Origin: Collinsella aerofaciens
Lineage (GTDB): Bacteria > Actinomycetota > Coriobacteriia > Coriobacteriales > Coriobacteriaceae
DNA length: 54,574 nt
Reading direction: 5' to 3'
NCBI RefSeq assembly: GCF_015670745.1
Contig: NZ_JADPCH010000005.1
Coordinates: 1-54,574 of the forward strand
Position 1 is the stretch's first letter, and each line of letters begins with the position of its first letter. The position numbers were made by a program, and so were the translations under genes. Shown here piece by piece: positions 1-8,506 of this stretch. The notes under the pieces were generated by a model that had not been told where the DNA came from, ran no database searches, and was given only the letters and a program-made list of their open reading frames with translations.

Positions 1-1155
1 CGGCGGCCCGTTCTGGGCGCGCCTCAATCGTAGCCCGAGATGGTCCCAGGCTGACAATTTCGACTGTAATGGACGTTTGGGCAGAAGCGCACACTTAAGA
101 ATCGCAACGATAGTCTGCGAGACAAAGCGTCGCGTATCCTTGTCAAAGCCTTGCGCAGCCTGGAGCATCACGGGCAGGCTCTCGCGTAGATTCCCAGCGA
201 TATCCGCAAACCGCTCAGCACCCGTAGCCTCAAGCACGGAGAACAACGCATCTACAAAACGCTCGCGCTCGTTAGGCGACACCGCAAGCAGCATCTCGCG
301 AATGGAGCCATCAACGTATCGAGCACCGGCGGACAGGCGCTCACAGTACACGAAGTCGCGACCATCAACCACTCAGCTAAAGGGATTATGCTGAAGCAGG
401 CTGAACTCGGTGCTCTCAACGATGGCATAGTCCTCCTGTGTCTCGAACATCATGCCAAAGATCGACGACCGAGGTAGCGTCTTGTCGATTCGACCGGATA
501 GATCGGCGAAGGCGTTGCCGCTCAGAAACTCCTCGACGAAGCCCGGGCCATCATGGGAATACGCCCTTTCGATTCGCTCACGGGCGACATCGGGGCACAT
601 CGCCGCACCGTACACCGCAAGGTTTCCACCCTTGGAATGACCTCCGCACAAAAGCGGCCCGTCAATCGCATCCGCCGCCTCGTCTACATAACGCGCCGCG
701 GATTCCTGGGCCGGCACAGGACACCGGAACGCCATGTTAAAGTCCTCTTTCCAGCCCACAATCGTGCTGTCGGTCCCCCGGAAGGCAAGATAGCTAAACC
801 CCGCCGGAAATCGGAACGTCATGGCCGCAAACTGCTCCGTTGTCTCGGCATCACTCACGCTACGATAGCCGCAAACACGAACGCCACGGTAGCGAGGGCT
901 TGCTGCCACAGCCTCCAACAGGGCACGACTCCCCTCCGGATCCCACAGGTCGCCAATCATGTCTTGGTAGCACTCGGCGCGCAGCAGCTCGCGTACGTCT
1001 AGGCCCTGCCAGTTCGTCAGCTCCGCCATATCACCCGGCAAACGCAAATAGGACAACCACGCAAAGACCAGGCTATCCACCGCGCAGAACGGCCGTTCCT
1101 CAAACGGATCAAACGCCGTCTGGGCATAGGTCAAAAAATTAGGCGAATCCGACAT
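1..1155 (-). pseudogene. DUF2974 (Mbeg1-like) lipase-family protein with in-frame TGA; 3' end outside window
   Basis: The alpha/beta-hydrolase fold of the DUF2974 family is recognisable. The nucleophile elbow GGHSKGGNLA places Ser at about residue 174, after AFRGTDSTIVGWKEDF. The start is ATG at 1155 behind GGGAGGGCC. After 260 residues, ending HNPFS, the frame hits TGA at 375-373. The same frame then stays open for 124 codons to the window edge and still reads like protein (VVDGRDFVYCERLS, GSIREMLLAVSPNERERF). From memory of the family a Trp usually sits at this spot (FSW), so a TGG to TGA change is the simplest reading. The gene may be a nonsense pseudogene, may be read through, or may contain a sequence error. 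Substrates of this family are not well known. The downstream end is not in the window. Confidence 0.75.
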
Positions 1156-1218
1156 GGCCCTCCCATCAACTATGGTGCATTGGGGTGGTGCAAAGTAACC
1201 TGACCCCCCCTCGCACTA

Positions 1219-1253
1219 AAAAGGCGCCCGGACCGTGTGGCCCGGACGCCTTT
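1219..1253 (-). terminator. Intrinsic terminator after ldh
   Basis: On the minus strand AAAGGCGTCCGGGCC and GGTCCGGGCGCCTTTTT form a strong GC hairpin with a short T run. It lies between the ldh stop and the start of the lipase-like gene. Confidence 0.85.
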
Positions 1254-1284
1254 CATTGTAGCCTGTTGCCCAAACGAGCCGAAT

Positions 1285-2235
1285 TTAGCAGGAGAAGTCG
1301 ACGCTGTCGATGATGTCCTTGAGGGCCTTGGCGGAGGCGGTGAGCTCATGCTGCTCGTCATCGTTCAGCGGCACGGGGACGCGGCAGACGACGCCGTCGC
1401 GGCCAACGACCGTCGGCATGGAGATGGCCAGATCGGACAGGCCATACTCGCCCACCATGAGCGAGGAAACGGGCAGAACGGTCTGCTCATCACGCATAAC
1501 AGCGGTGCAGATGCGCTTGACGGCCATGGCGACGCCGTAGTAGGTGGCGTGCTTCTTCTCGATGATGGTGTAGGCGGAGTTCTTAACGTCCTCGGCGATA
1601 CGCTTCTCGGCAGCCTCGTGCTCCAGATGACCGTGAAGCTCGCAGAAGGTGTTCAGCGGAACGCCAGCAACCTGAGCGCTGGACCAAGCGACAAACTCGG
1701 AGTCGCCGTGCTCGCCCATGACATAGGCCTGGACATCGCGCGGGTCAACCTCGACGTGGGCACCAAGCATCTGCTGCAGACGGCCAGTGTCGAGCACGGT
1801 GCCGGAGCCGATGACATGGCCCTCGGGCAGGCCAGACATCTTGATGGCAGCATAGGTCAGAACATCAACCGGGTTGGAGACGATTAGCAGAATGCCGTCG
1901 AAGCCGGACTTCTTAATCTCGGGAATAATGGACTTGAAGATGCTGACGTTCTTGTTGACCAGGTCCAGGCGGGTCTCACCGGGCTTCTGGGCAGCGCCAG
2001 CAGTGACGACGATCATGGCGGCGTCGGCGACATCGGAATAATCGCCGGCGTAGATCTTCATCGGCTCGGCAAACGTCATGCCGTGCGCGATATCCAGGGC
2101 CTCACCCTCGGCACGGTTCTTGTCCACGTCGATGAGGACCATCTCGGAGAACAGACCACTCTGCATCAGTGCGAACGCCGAAGACGAACCGACGAAACCG
2201 CAGCCGACAATAGCGACCTTCTTCTCGTTAACCAT
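1285..2235 (-). CDS. ldh: L-lactate dehydrogenase
   Basis: Cytosolic NAD-dependent enzyme that reduces pyruvate to L-lactate and regenerates NAD+ in fermentation. The protein has 316 residues, the normal family length. The Rossmann motif GCGFVGSSSA is at residues 11-20. The substrate loop AAQKPGETRLDL carries Gln83, which favours lactate over malate dehydrogenase, and Arg89. The active-site His is about residue 176 in GEHGDSE, and SNPVDVLTY is present. The ATG at 2235 is chosen because GGGAG lies seven bases upstream and the conserved N-terminus begins there; a longer reading would add 26 unlike residues. A stable hairpin lies in the leader and a terminator follows. The stop is TAA. Malate dehydrogenase is the only real alternative and is unlikely. 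Confidence 0.95.
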   Translation of the reverse strand: MVNEKKVAIVGCGFVGSSSAFALMQSGLFSEMVLIDVDKNRAEGEALDIAHGMTFAEPMKIYAGDYSDVADAAMIVVTAGAAQKPGETRLDLVNKNVSIFKSIIPEIKKSGFDGILLIVSNPVDVLTYAAIKMSGLPEGHVIGSGTVLDTGRLQQMLGAHVEVDPRDVQAYVMGEHGDSEFVAWSSAQVAGVPLNTFCELHGHLEHEAAEKRIAEDVKNSAYTIIEKKHATYYGVAMAVKRICTAVMRDEQTVLPVSSLMVGEYGLSDLAISMPTVVGRDGVVCRVPVPLNDDEQHELTASAKALKDIIDSVDFSC

Positions 2236-2260
2236 TAGAAACTCCCATCTCTCTCCACAA

Positions 2261-2293
2261 ACAAGCCGCCCGGGAACGACCCGAGCGGCTTGT
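2261..2293 (-). promoter_or_regulatory. Hairpin in ldh leader
   Basis: ACAAGCCGC-CGGG pairs with CCCG-GCGGCTTGT around a five-base loop, ending about 25 bases before the ldh start. It has only a weak T run (TTG). It could be an attenuator, a leaky terminator of the upstream transcript or a 5'-stabilising structure; the sequence does not decide. Confidence 0.5.
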
Positions 2294-2436
2294 CGTAATC
2301 CCAATACATCCAATCGGGACTTTGATTATGCCCCTATTCGCAGCCAAAAATCGACCGTTTACCGAAATTGTTTGCAGTATTCGTAAAATAACTGCGCGAA
2401 ATCGGTTTCGAGCTATTGACGAGTCGAAATAGGTTT

Positions 2437-3600
2437 CTAATACAGGCCCGCCTCGCGAATGGCCTCGACAGCCAAAGCGATCTGATCGGGCGGTAGGACC
2501 AGCGCCATGCGCACGTGTCCCTCGCCCGAAGGACCAAAACTCGCGCCCGGCGTCACCACAACGCCGGCCTTCTCCATGAGCTCCTCGCAAAACGCCATGG
2601 AATCGGTGCGACCACCGGGAAGCTTGGCCCACACAAACATAGAGCCATGCGCGTTGGGACGCTCCCAGCCCAGACCCTCAAGACCATCGCACAGGGCATC
2701 GCGGCGCTCCTGGTACTTCAGACGCTGCGCCTCGACCTCATCGCGCGGGCCATTAAGGCACGCGATGGCGGCCTTCTGGATCGGGAAGAACATGCCAAAG
2801 TCAATCTGGCTGCGCAGCTTGGCGAAGGCCGAGACCACATCCTCGCGACCGACCAAAAAGCCGATACGCGCACCGGTGACGTTAAACGACTTGGAGAGCG
2901 AGAAGAACTCAACGCCCACCTCGAGCGCGCCGGGATACTGCAAGAAGCTGCCGCCCGGCTCGCCGTCGAACACGATGTCGGAGTATGCGTTGTCGTGAAC
3001 GATGAGCAGGTCGTGCTCGCGGGCGAAAGTGATGATCTCCTCGTAGATCTCGGGCGTGCCCACCGAGCCGACCGGGTTCGCGGGCAGCGACACGATCATA
3101 TACTTGGCACGATCGGCCACCTCGGGATCGATACCCGCCACATAGGGCAGGTAATTATGCTCGGCAACCAGCGGATAGTATTCGAGCTTGGCATCGGCGA
3201 TCTTGGCACCCGCCTCAAAGACCGGGTAGCACGGATCGGGAACCAGAATGGTGTCACCCGGATCGAGCAGGGCCAGGCCCAAATGGCCCACGCCCTCCTG
3301 CGTGCCGTTGCACGACTGCACCATAGACGGCGTAATGCCCGAAACGCCAAAGCGACGCTCATAGTAATCGCACACGGCTTGCTTGAGTTCGGGCAGGTCG
3401 CGCAGGGCATACTTCCACATCTCGGGATCTTGGGCTGCCTGCGTGAGCGCCTCGACCACGTGGTCGTACGGCTTAAAGTCGGGCGTGCCCACGCTCATGT
3501 TGTAAATGGTCTTGCCCTGAGCCTTCAGCGCGAGAAGCTTGTTGTTGAGCGAGGCGAAGACCTCCGCGCCAAAGCGGTCGAGACGCTGCGATGCCTGCAT
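2437..3600 (-). CDS. Class I/II PLP-dependent aminotransferase
   Basis: Fold-type I aminotransferase of 387 residues. The PLP-binding lysine is about Lys237 in FSLSKSFNVTGARIGF. Other family marks are YNMSVGTPDF near the N-terminus, SLPANPVGSV (about 171-180) and the HDNAYSDIVF strand. The overall pattern resembles LL-diaminopimelate or aspartate/alanine-type aminotransferases, but the substrate cannot be fixed from sequence alone. The ATG at 3600 is preceded by AAAGGTGG; the upstream in-frame extension overlaps a terminator hairpin and is rejected. The gene lies between nadE and ldh on the same strand. The stop is TAG. Confidence 0.88.
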   Translation of the reverse strand: MQASQRLDRFGAEVFASLNNKLLALKAQGKTIYNMSVGTPDFKPYDHVVEALTQAAQDPEMWKYALRDLPELKQAVCDYYERRFGVSGITPSMVQSCNGTQEGVGHLGLALLDPGDTILVPDPCYPVFEAGAKIADAKLEYYPLVAEHNYLPYVAGIDPEVADRAKYMIVSLPANPVGSVGTPEIYEEIITFAREHDLLIVHDNAYSDIVFDGEPGGSFLQYPGALEVGVEFFSLSKSFNVTGARIGFLVGREDVVSAFAKLRSQIDFGMFFPIQKAAIACLNGPRDEVEAQRLKYQERRDALCDGLEGLGWERPNAHGSMFVWAKLPGGRTDSMAFCEELMEKAGVVVTPGASFGPSGEGHVRMALVLPPDQIALAVEAIREAGLY

Positions 3601-3619
3601 GGTGCCACCTTTCGATATG

Positions 3620-3650
3620 AAAAACGCGGCGCTCCGACAAGAGCGCCGCG
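3620..3650 (-). terminator. Intrinsic terminator or attenuator before the aminotransferase gene
   Basis: The minus strand reads CGCGGCGCTC, a six-base loop, GAGCGCCGCG and then TTTTT. It ends only about 20 bases before the aminotransferase start, so there is no room for a promoter between them. It may end nadE transcripts or attenuate the next gene. Confidence 0.7.
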
Positions 3651-3718
3651 CGATACGGGCCATCAGATTGCAAAAGTGTAACGCTTGCAACCCCCGTATT
3701 GGTTCAATTTAGCCAACC

Positions 3719-5698
3719 TTAGTCAACTGGATTGAGCGCGTCGATCTGCGCAAGCCACAGACGCGAGCTAGCGTCACTCGGCATACGCCAATCGCCGCGC
3801 GGGCTGAGCGTCACCGAGCCCACCTTGGGACCATCGGGCAGGCAGCTGCGCTTAAACTGCTGGGCAAAGAAGCGACGGTAGAACGTACGTAGCCACGTGT
3901 GGACGGTCTTGGCGTCGTAGACGCCCTCGAAGCTCTTGAGCGCCATGCGGTAGATCTTGCCCGGCTCAAAGCCAAAACGCAGCAGGTAGTAGAGGAAGTA
4001 GTCGTGCAACTCGTACGGGCCCACCAAATCCTCGGTCTTCTGCGCAATCTCGCCGTCGCCCGTGGGCGGCAGAAGCTCGGGGGACACCGGCGTATCGAGG
4101 ATATCGAGCAAGACCTCGGCAATGCGCCCGCCAAAGACATCGGCGGCATAGCGTACCAGATGGCGCACAAGCGTCTTGGGCACGCTCGCGTTGACGGCGT
4201 ACATGCTCATGTGGTCGCCGTTATAGGTAGCCCAGCCGAGCGCCAGCTCCGACAGGTCGCCCGTGCCAATGACAAAACCGCCAGCCTGGTTGGCCAGATC
4301 CATCAGAATCTGCGTACGCTCGCGCGCCTGGCTGTTCTCGTAGGTCACGTCCTGCACAGCTGGATCATGCTCAATGTCCTTGAAGTGCTGCTCCACAGCC
4401 GCGTGGATCGAAACCTCGCGGAAGCTCACACCCAGGTCGCGAGCGAGCGACTCGGCATTCGACTTGGTGCGATGCGTCGTGCCGAAGCCGGGCATGGACA
4501 CGGCTGTGATACCAGTGCGCGGCAGCCCCAGTGCATCGAAGGCACGCACGGTCACAAGCAGCGCTAGCGTGGAGTCCAAGCCGCCCGAAAGGCCGATAAC
4601 CGCAGCCTTGGTACCCGTGTGGGCAAGGCGGGTCTTGAGGCCCGCAGTCTGCAGATCGAGGATCGTCTCGCAGCGCTCGGCCAAGTCGCCGTGGTCGGCC
4701 GGCACAAAGGGCGCGCGCGGGAAAACGCGGTCGATATCGCAGGCATCGCGCAGGACAGGTTCTTCGGCCAGCACGCCCTCAAACGAAAACTCAACGGTCG
4801 TGGCCTCCGGCGCATCGTCGGTGCGCGCCCACGTCGTCGAGCGACGGCGCTCGGCAACCGGGCGGTCAAGGTCAACGTCGGCGATGGCCATATCGCAGGT
4901 AAGCAGTTTGGTGGCGGCGAGCTTGGAGCCATTTTCGTAGATAAGGTTCTCGCCCGCAAAGACCATGTCGGTCGTGGACTCGCCCTCGCTCGCGTCCGCG
5001 TAGGCATAGGCGCAGTACAGGCGTGCGCTCTGGTTAGAGATGAGGCTGCGGCGGTAATCCGCCTTACCGATAATCTCGTCCGAAGCCGACGGATTGAGGA
5101 TCACCGTCGCACCGGCAAGCGCCATCTCGGTCGAAGGGGGCGCCGGCACCCACAGGTCCTCGCAGACTTCAACGCCCAGCACCATATCCTCGGCACCCTC
5201 ATCACAGCAGCGGTAGACAAGCCCCGAACCCAGCGGAACCGGACCCTGACCGGCAAATTCAACCCACACGGGATCCGCAGGCGACGGAGCAAACCAGCGA
5301 CGCTCATAGAACTCGCCATAGTTGGGCAGATACTTCTTAGCCGTAAGACCCAAAAGCTCACCCGCACAGCACACGGCGGCGCAGTTGTAGATGTTTTCAG
5401 CCACCGCAACGGGCAAGCCAACGGTAAAGACGATCGGCAGCTCACGGGTTTCATCGAGGATGTGCACCAGCGCTGCTTCGCAGGCATGCAGCAGCGTGCG
5501 GTTATGGAACAGATCGGCCGCGGTATAGCCGGTCAGGTTAAGCTCGGGCAGTACCAGCGCGCGAACGCCACGCCCGGCAGCATCGCGAACAGCCGCCAGC
5601 GCAACCTCGGCATTACCCTCGACATCGGCCACGCGAATCCGCGGCGAGGCCGCCGCCACACGCAAAAAGCCATCAGACTGAGAAAGGTGAAGATTCAT
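3719..5698 (-). CDS. nadE: Glutamine-dependent NAD+ synthetase
   Basis: Two-domain cytosolic enzyme that amidates nicotinic acid adenine dinucleotide to NAD+ using glutamine and ATP. Residues about 10-290 form a nitrilase-type glutaminase domain with the triad Glu52 (LPELNLTGY), Lys121 or 122 (AKKYLPNYGEFYERRW) and Cys179 (EVCEDLWVP). The C-terminal half is the synthetase, with the PP-loop SGGLDS at about 371-376 and LSELALGWATYNGDHMS further on. The length of 659 residues matches the long actinobacterial form, not the short ammonia-dependent one. The ATG at 5698 has GGGAG about seven bases upstream. The stop is TAA. Confidence 0.95.
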   Translation of the reverse strand: MNLHLSQSDGFLRVAAASPRIRVADVEGNAEVALAAVRDAAGRGVRALVLPELNLTGYTAADLFHNRTLLHACEAALVHILDETRELPIVFTVGLPVAVAENIYNCAAVCCAGELLGLTAKKYLPNYGEFYERRWFAPSPADPVWVEFAGQGPVPLGSGLVYRCCDEGAEDMVLGVEVCEDLWVPAPPSTEMALAGATVILNPSASDEIIGKADYRRSLISNQSARLYCAYAYADASEGESTTDMVFAGENLIYENGSKLAATKLLTCDMAIADVDLDRPVAERRRSTTWARTDDAPEATTVEFSFEGVLAEEPVLRDACDIDRVFPRAPFVPADHGDLAERCETILDLQTAGLKTRLAHTGTKAAVIGLSGGLDSTLALLVTVRAFDALGLPRTGITAVSMPGFGTTHRTKSNAESLARDLGVSFREVSIHAAVEQHFKDIEHDPAVQDVTYENSQARERTQILMDLANQAGGFVIGTGDLSELALGWATYNGDHMSMYAVNASVPKTLVRHLVRYAADVFGGRIAEVLLDILDTPVSPELLPPTGDGEIAQKTEDLVGPYELHDYFLYYLLRFGFEPGKIYRMALKSFEGVYDAKTVHTWLRTFYRRFFAQQFKRSCLPDGPKVGSVTLSPRGDWRMPSDASSRLWLAQIDALNPVD

Positions 5699-5901
5699 AA
5701 GAATGCTCCCGTGCGTAAACGCTATTCAACACAATTAGCAAGCCCTATTGTAGTTCAACCGCCGGGTGGAACCGCATCCCACCAACTTGGTGAGCAATTG
5801 ATGAGTTGATGGTATCTGTTAAATGTCACGTACGATTCACATCTGGTGGGTACCCTGATGGCTACACGAAACGAAGCAGATTTACACCGGGAGGACCCCG
5901 T

Positions 5902-6846
5902 ATGACAACCAAGTACACCGACGCGCCGCGCACGCGCGTCATGACGCCGGCATTGCTCAACAACGGCGTACACGAGAACCATTCCATTGGACAGACCATG
6001 GCCATCGCGCCCAAAAAGGGCCTGTTCGACGACATTTCCATTCCCCAGATCATCGCCGGCGCCGCAGCTGCCGCCACGAGCGTGGCGCTTGCTTCAAAGA
6101 TCGGCATTGCCGGCTCGGTGATTGGTGCCGCTGTGAGCTCAGTCATCACTGTTGTGTCCTCGCAGGTCTATCGCCACTTTATCTCCGCCAGCGCCGAAGC
6201 AATCAAGGGCACGCATGCCGCTGTCGACTACCCTGCCGGCGCCTACGAGCCCGTTGAGCCCGATGTCGAGGAGCACCTAGGTGGCGCCGCGACCACGCAG
6301 GAGATGCGCCAGGTTGCGGGACGCGCGACCACGGCGCGCGTCGCCCCCAACAGCCTGCGCGCCAAGGCGGCGGCAGAGCGCAGCCAGACACAAAAGAAGG
6401 TCATCGTCTTCTCGATCGCCATCGCCATCGTCGCGGTCATCGCCTGCGCCGGCGCCATCCTTATCACCACTGCCGGTGAGGGTCTGGGCGAGCGTCCCGA
6501 GCCAATCCTGTCGTCGCGCACGACCGAGCACGACGCGGATAACACCGGTCAATCGCAAAGCCAGCAGGACGACTCGCAGGGCGCCTCCGCATCCACCGAC
6601 TCGTCCTCGAACACCCCCGATCAGTCGCAGAGCGCTGATTCCTCTGCGAACAGCGGCGGCACGCAATCCAGCACGACCGACTCAAGCCAAACGACTGACG
6701 GCTCTCAACCGAGCACAGGCGACCAGACGAGCGGCAATGCATCGGGCACGGGATCTACCGACAATAGCAACACCAACAGCTCGAGCGGAACCGCTTCCGG
6801 CACGGCATCAGACAGCTCGAGCCAAGACACGGCATCGGGCAACTAA
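5902..6846 (+). CDS. Membrane protein with Ser/Thr-rich tail, unknown function
   Basis: I do not recognise this 314-residue protein. After a soluble N-terminus it has an Ala/Gly-rich hydrophobic stretch (around residues 35-90, IIAGAAAAATSVALASKIG). A clear single transmembrane segment follows near residues 165-190 (VIVFSIAIAIVAVIACAGAI). About 115 residues of low-complexity Ser/Thr/Gln/Asp sequence complete it, probably exposed outside the cell. There is no sortase motif. The ATG at 5902 is chosen because GGGAGG lies seven bases upstream. A terminator follows at once, so it is probably monocistronic. The stop is TAA. Confidence 0.75.
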   Translation: MTTKYTDAPRTRVMTPALLNNGVHENHSIGQTMAIAPKKGLFDDISIPQIIAGAAAAATSVALASKIGIAGSVIGAAVSSVITVVSSQVYRHFISASAEAIKGTHAAVDYPAGAYEPVEPDVEEHLGGAATTQEMRQVAGRATTARVAPNSLRAKAAAERSQTQKKVIVFSIAIAIVAVIACAGAILITTAGEGLGERPEPILSSRTTEHDADNTGQSQSQQDDSQGASASTDSSSNTPDQSQSADSSANSGGTQSSTTDSSQTTDGSQPSTGDQTSGNASGTGSTDNSNTNSSSGTASGTASDSSSQDTASGN

Positions 6847-6880
6847 GCACGTTTGCCCCTCATAGATAACCGACCTGCAT

Positions 6881-6913
6881 AACGGGCGCGAACCGGCAAC
6901 GGTCGCGCCCGTT
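6881..6913 (+). terminator. Terminator after the Ser/Thr-tailed membrane protein gene
   Basis: AACGGGCGCGA pairs with TCGCGCCCGTT around an 11-base loop. The T run is short (GTTTGCC). It lies between two plus-strand genes. Confidence 0.65.
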
Positions 6914-6984
6914 TGCCTTGGGCGACGAGATGGCAAGCCCCGCGCGATGGTAAGATGCTTTGGTGTGTAAAGAGGAGATTTGCC

Positions 6985-8292
6985 ATGAGCAAGACAATAG
7001 TTAAGCCCACGCTATCGCTGGGCAACCACATCTATCTGTATCGCCTGCTGCGCGACGCGATTGGGTGCGGCAAGCAAACGTTTATGACGCAGGTCGAGGA
7101 GGCACTCGCCGCTGGTGACATGGTCGCATATGACCTGGGCTTTGAGTCCACGCACGAGCTGCTCGAGGAGCTCGACGACTGCATTAAGCTGACTGTCTTT
7201 AAGGGCGGTCGCCTGTATGCCACCGTCATCGCCAACGAGGCTTGGGATGCCGCCCTTGCCAAAGGCGAGGACAAGCCCAAAGCTGCCAAGGGCGCCAAGC
7301 AGTCCTACAAAAAGAAAAAGCGCGGCGAGAAGGACCTCAAGGCCGTGCGCCCCAAGCACGTTAAGCGTCCCGAGCCCGAAGCCATGGTTGAAGTCGTGCC
7401 GGAACCCGAGCCCGAGACAGAGATCGAAGTCGCTATTGAGGTAACGGCAGAAGCCGAAACCGAAATCGCTGCCACGACCGAGCCCGTAGTCATATCCGAG
7501 CAGGAAGCCACTGCTGAGCTCAACGAGGCTCCCAAGTCGACAGCCGAAGAAGCCGCTAACCTATCCGAAACGCCTGCGTTCCAAAACAGCGATGTCTTTG
7601 GCGACGAGGCTGAGGACGATCAGCCCGAAGAGCCCACAGAACAGGACGCTACCGAGTCGGCGCCGGAACCCGAGACGCCGCAGCCCGCCATCTCGCTCAC
7701 GGTCGTCTATGACCCCGAGAATGCCAATGCCGGCATCACCACCATGGCATCCACGCCCATCGAGGCAAAGTCGAGCGTCGAGAATGAGAGCGCGACGCAG
7801 GTTGAGGTTGAAACTGAAGCTGCAAACGCGCCCGTCACCGTGAAGCCCGCAGATTCCACAATCAAGCCGAAGACGACGCTGGAGTTCGCACCCGTCATCG
7901 AATCCGTGCCCGCCTCTGCTTGCGACCAAATTCCCGCACCGGCACCGGCTTCGGTACTCGCAGAGGCCCCAACCCCCGCACCCGTAGCGCCCGCCATCCC
8001 CGAGGACTTCCCCGTCGATTTCGCAACCGAGGTCTTCTGCCCCGGCCCGCTTCTGCACCAGCTGTCGACCTATCTCCCCTACGGCGCCGATACCCTCGGC
8101 ATTGTCGGCGAGTACTACTGGATCGCCCGCGAGCGCGGTACCATCGAGGCCGCGCGAAACCGCGCAAGCTTCCCCCTGCGCTACACGCAGGCCGGCGAGC
8201 GCCGCGAGGTTGCCGTGCGCATCCGCCGCAATACCACCGGTGGCCTCGGATCCACCTGGGCCATCGATAAAGTCGAAGAACCCGAGCAGTAA
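6985..8292 (+). CDS. Acidic, proline-rich protein with conserved-looking ends, unknown function
   Basis: Not recognised. The 435 residues fall into three parts. An ordered N-terminal block (about 1-95) includes LGNHIYLYRLLRDAIGCG and TVIANEAWDAALAK. A Lys/Arg-rich patch (KKKKRGEK) and a long Glu/Pro/Ala/Thr-rich region of low complexity (about 120-335) follow. The C-terminal block of about 95 residues is ordered and includes CPGPLLHQLSTYLPYG and GEYYWIARERGTIEAARN. The middle looks like a flexible linker between two small domains. AGAGGAG precedes the ATG at 6985, and a strong terminator follows. No signal peptide or membrane segment is seen, so it is probably cytosolic. Confidence 0.75.
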   Translation: MSKTIVKPTLSLGNHIYLYRLLRDAIGCGKQTFMTQVEEALAAGDMVAYDLGFESTHELLEELDDCIKLTVFKGGRLYATVIANEAWDAALAKGEDKPKAAKGAKQSYKKKKRGEKDLKAVRPKHVKRPEPEAMVEVVPEPEPETEIEVAIEVTAEAETEIAATTEPVVISEQEATAELNEAPKSTAEEAANLSETPAFQNSDVFGDEAEDDQPEEPTEQDATESAPEPETPQPAISLTVVYDPENANAGITTMASTPIEAKSSVENESATQVEVETEAANAPVTVKPADSTIKPKTTLEFAPVIESVPASACDQIPAPAPASVLAEAPTPAPVAPAIPEDFPVDFATEVFCPGPLLHQLSTYLPYGADTLGIVGEYYWIARERGTIEAARNRASFPLRYTQAGERREVAVRIRRNTTGGLGSTWAIDKVEEPEQ

Positions 8293-8296
8293 CGAC

Positions 8297-8337
8297 AAAC
8301 GGCTCAAATCCAAATCAGGATTTGAGCCGTTTTTATT
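8297..8337 (+). terminator. Intrinsic terminator
   Basis: AAACGGCTCAAATCC and GGATTTGAGCCGTTTTTATTT form a long stem with a good T run directly after the plus-strand stop at 8292. Confidence 0.9.
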
Positions 8338-8358
8338 TGTTGATGTTGCGTAACCAAC

Positions 8359-8475
8359 AGCGAGCGGGCCGCAAGTGCCCCAGGTTGCCGTGAAAGAGGA
8401 GCGACGCGTACTTCGGTACGCGAGCGACGGCTTGAACGGCAAGATGGGCTGCTTGCGACCCGCGCAGCGTCGAGC
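8359..8475. ncRNA. Highly structured intergenic element, candidate RNA
   Basis: Several nested pairings can be drawn: GCGGG with CCCGC, GCAAG with CTTGC, GCCC with GGGC, and TTGCCGT with ACGGCAA. In the centre is a hairpin GCGTAC-TTCG-GTACGC with a UUCG tetraloop. The strand is not known. No reading frame fits. I do not recognise a named RNA family. Confidence 0.4.
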
Positions 8476-8476
8476 A

Positions 8477-8503
8477 GTTACGCGGTTTGGAAAACCGCGT
8501 AAC
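8477..8503 (-). terminator. Hairpin after ettA
   Basis: GTTACGCGGTTT pairs perfectly with AAACCGCGTAAC directly after the ettA stop codon on the minus strand. There is no T run, so it may block exonucleases more than stop transcription. Confidence 0.5.
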
Positions 8504-8506
8504 GAT

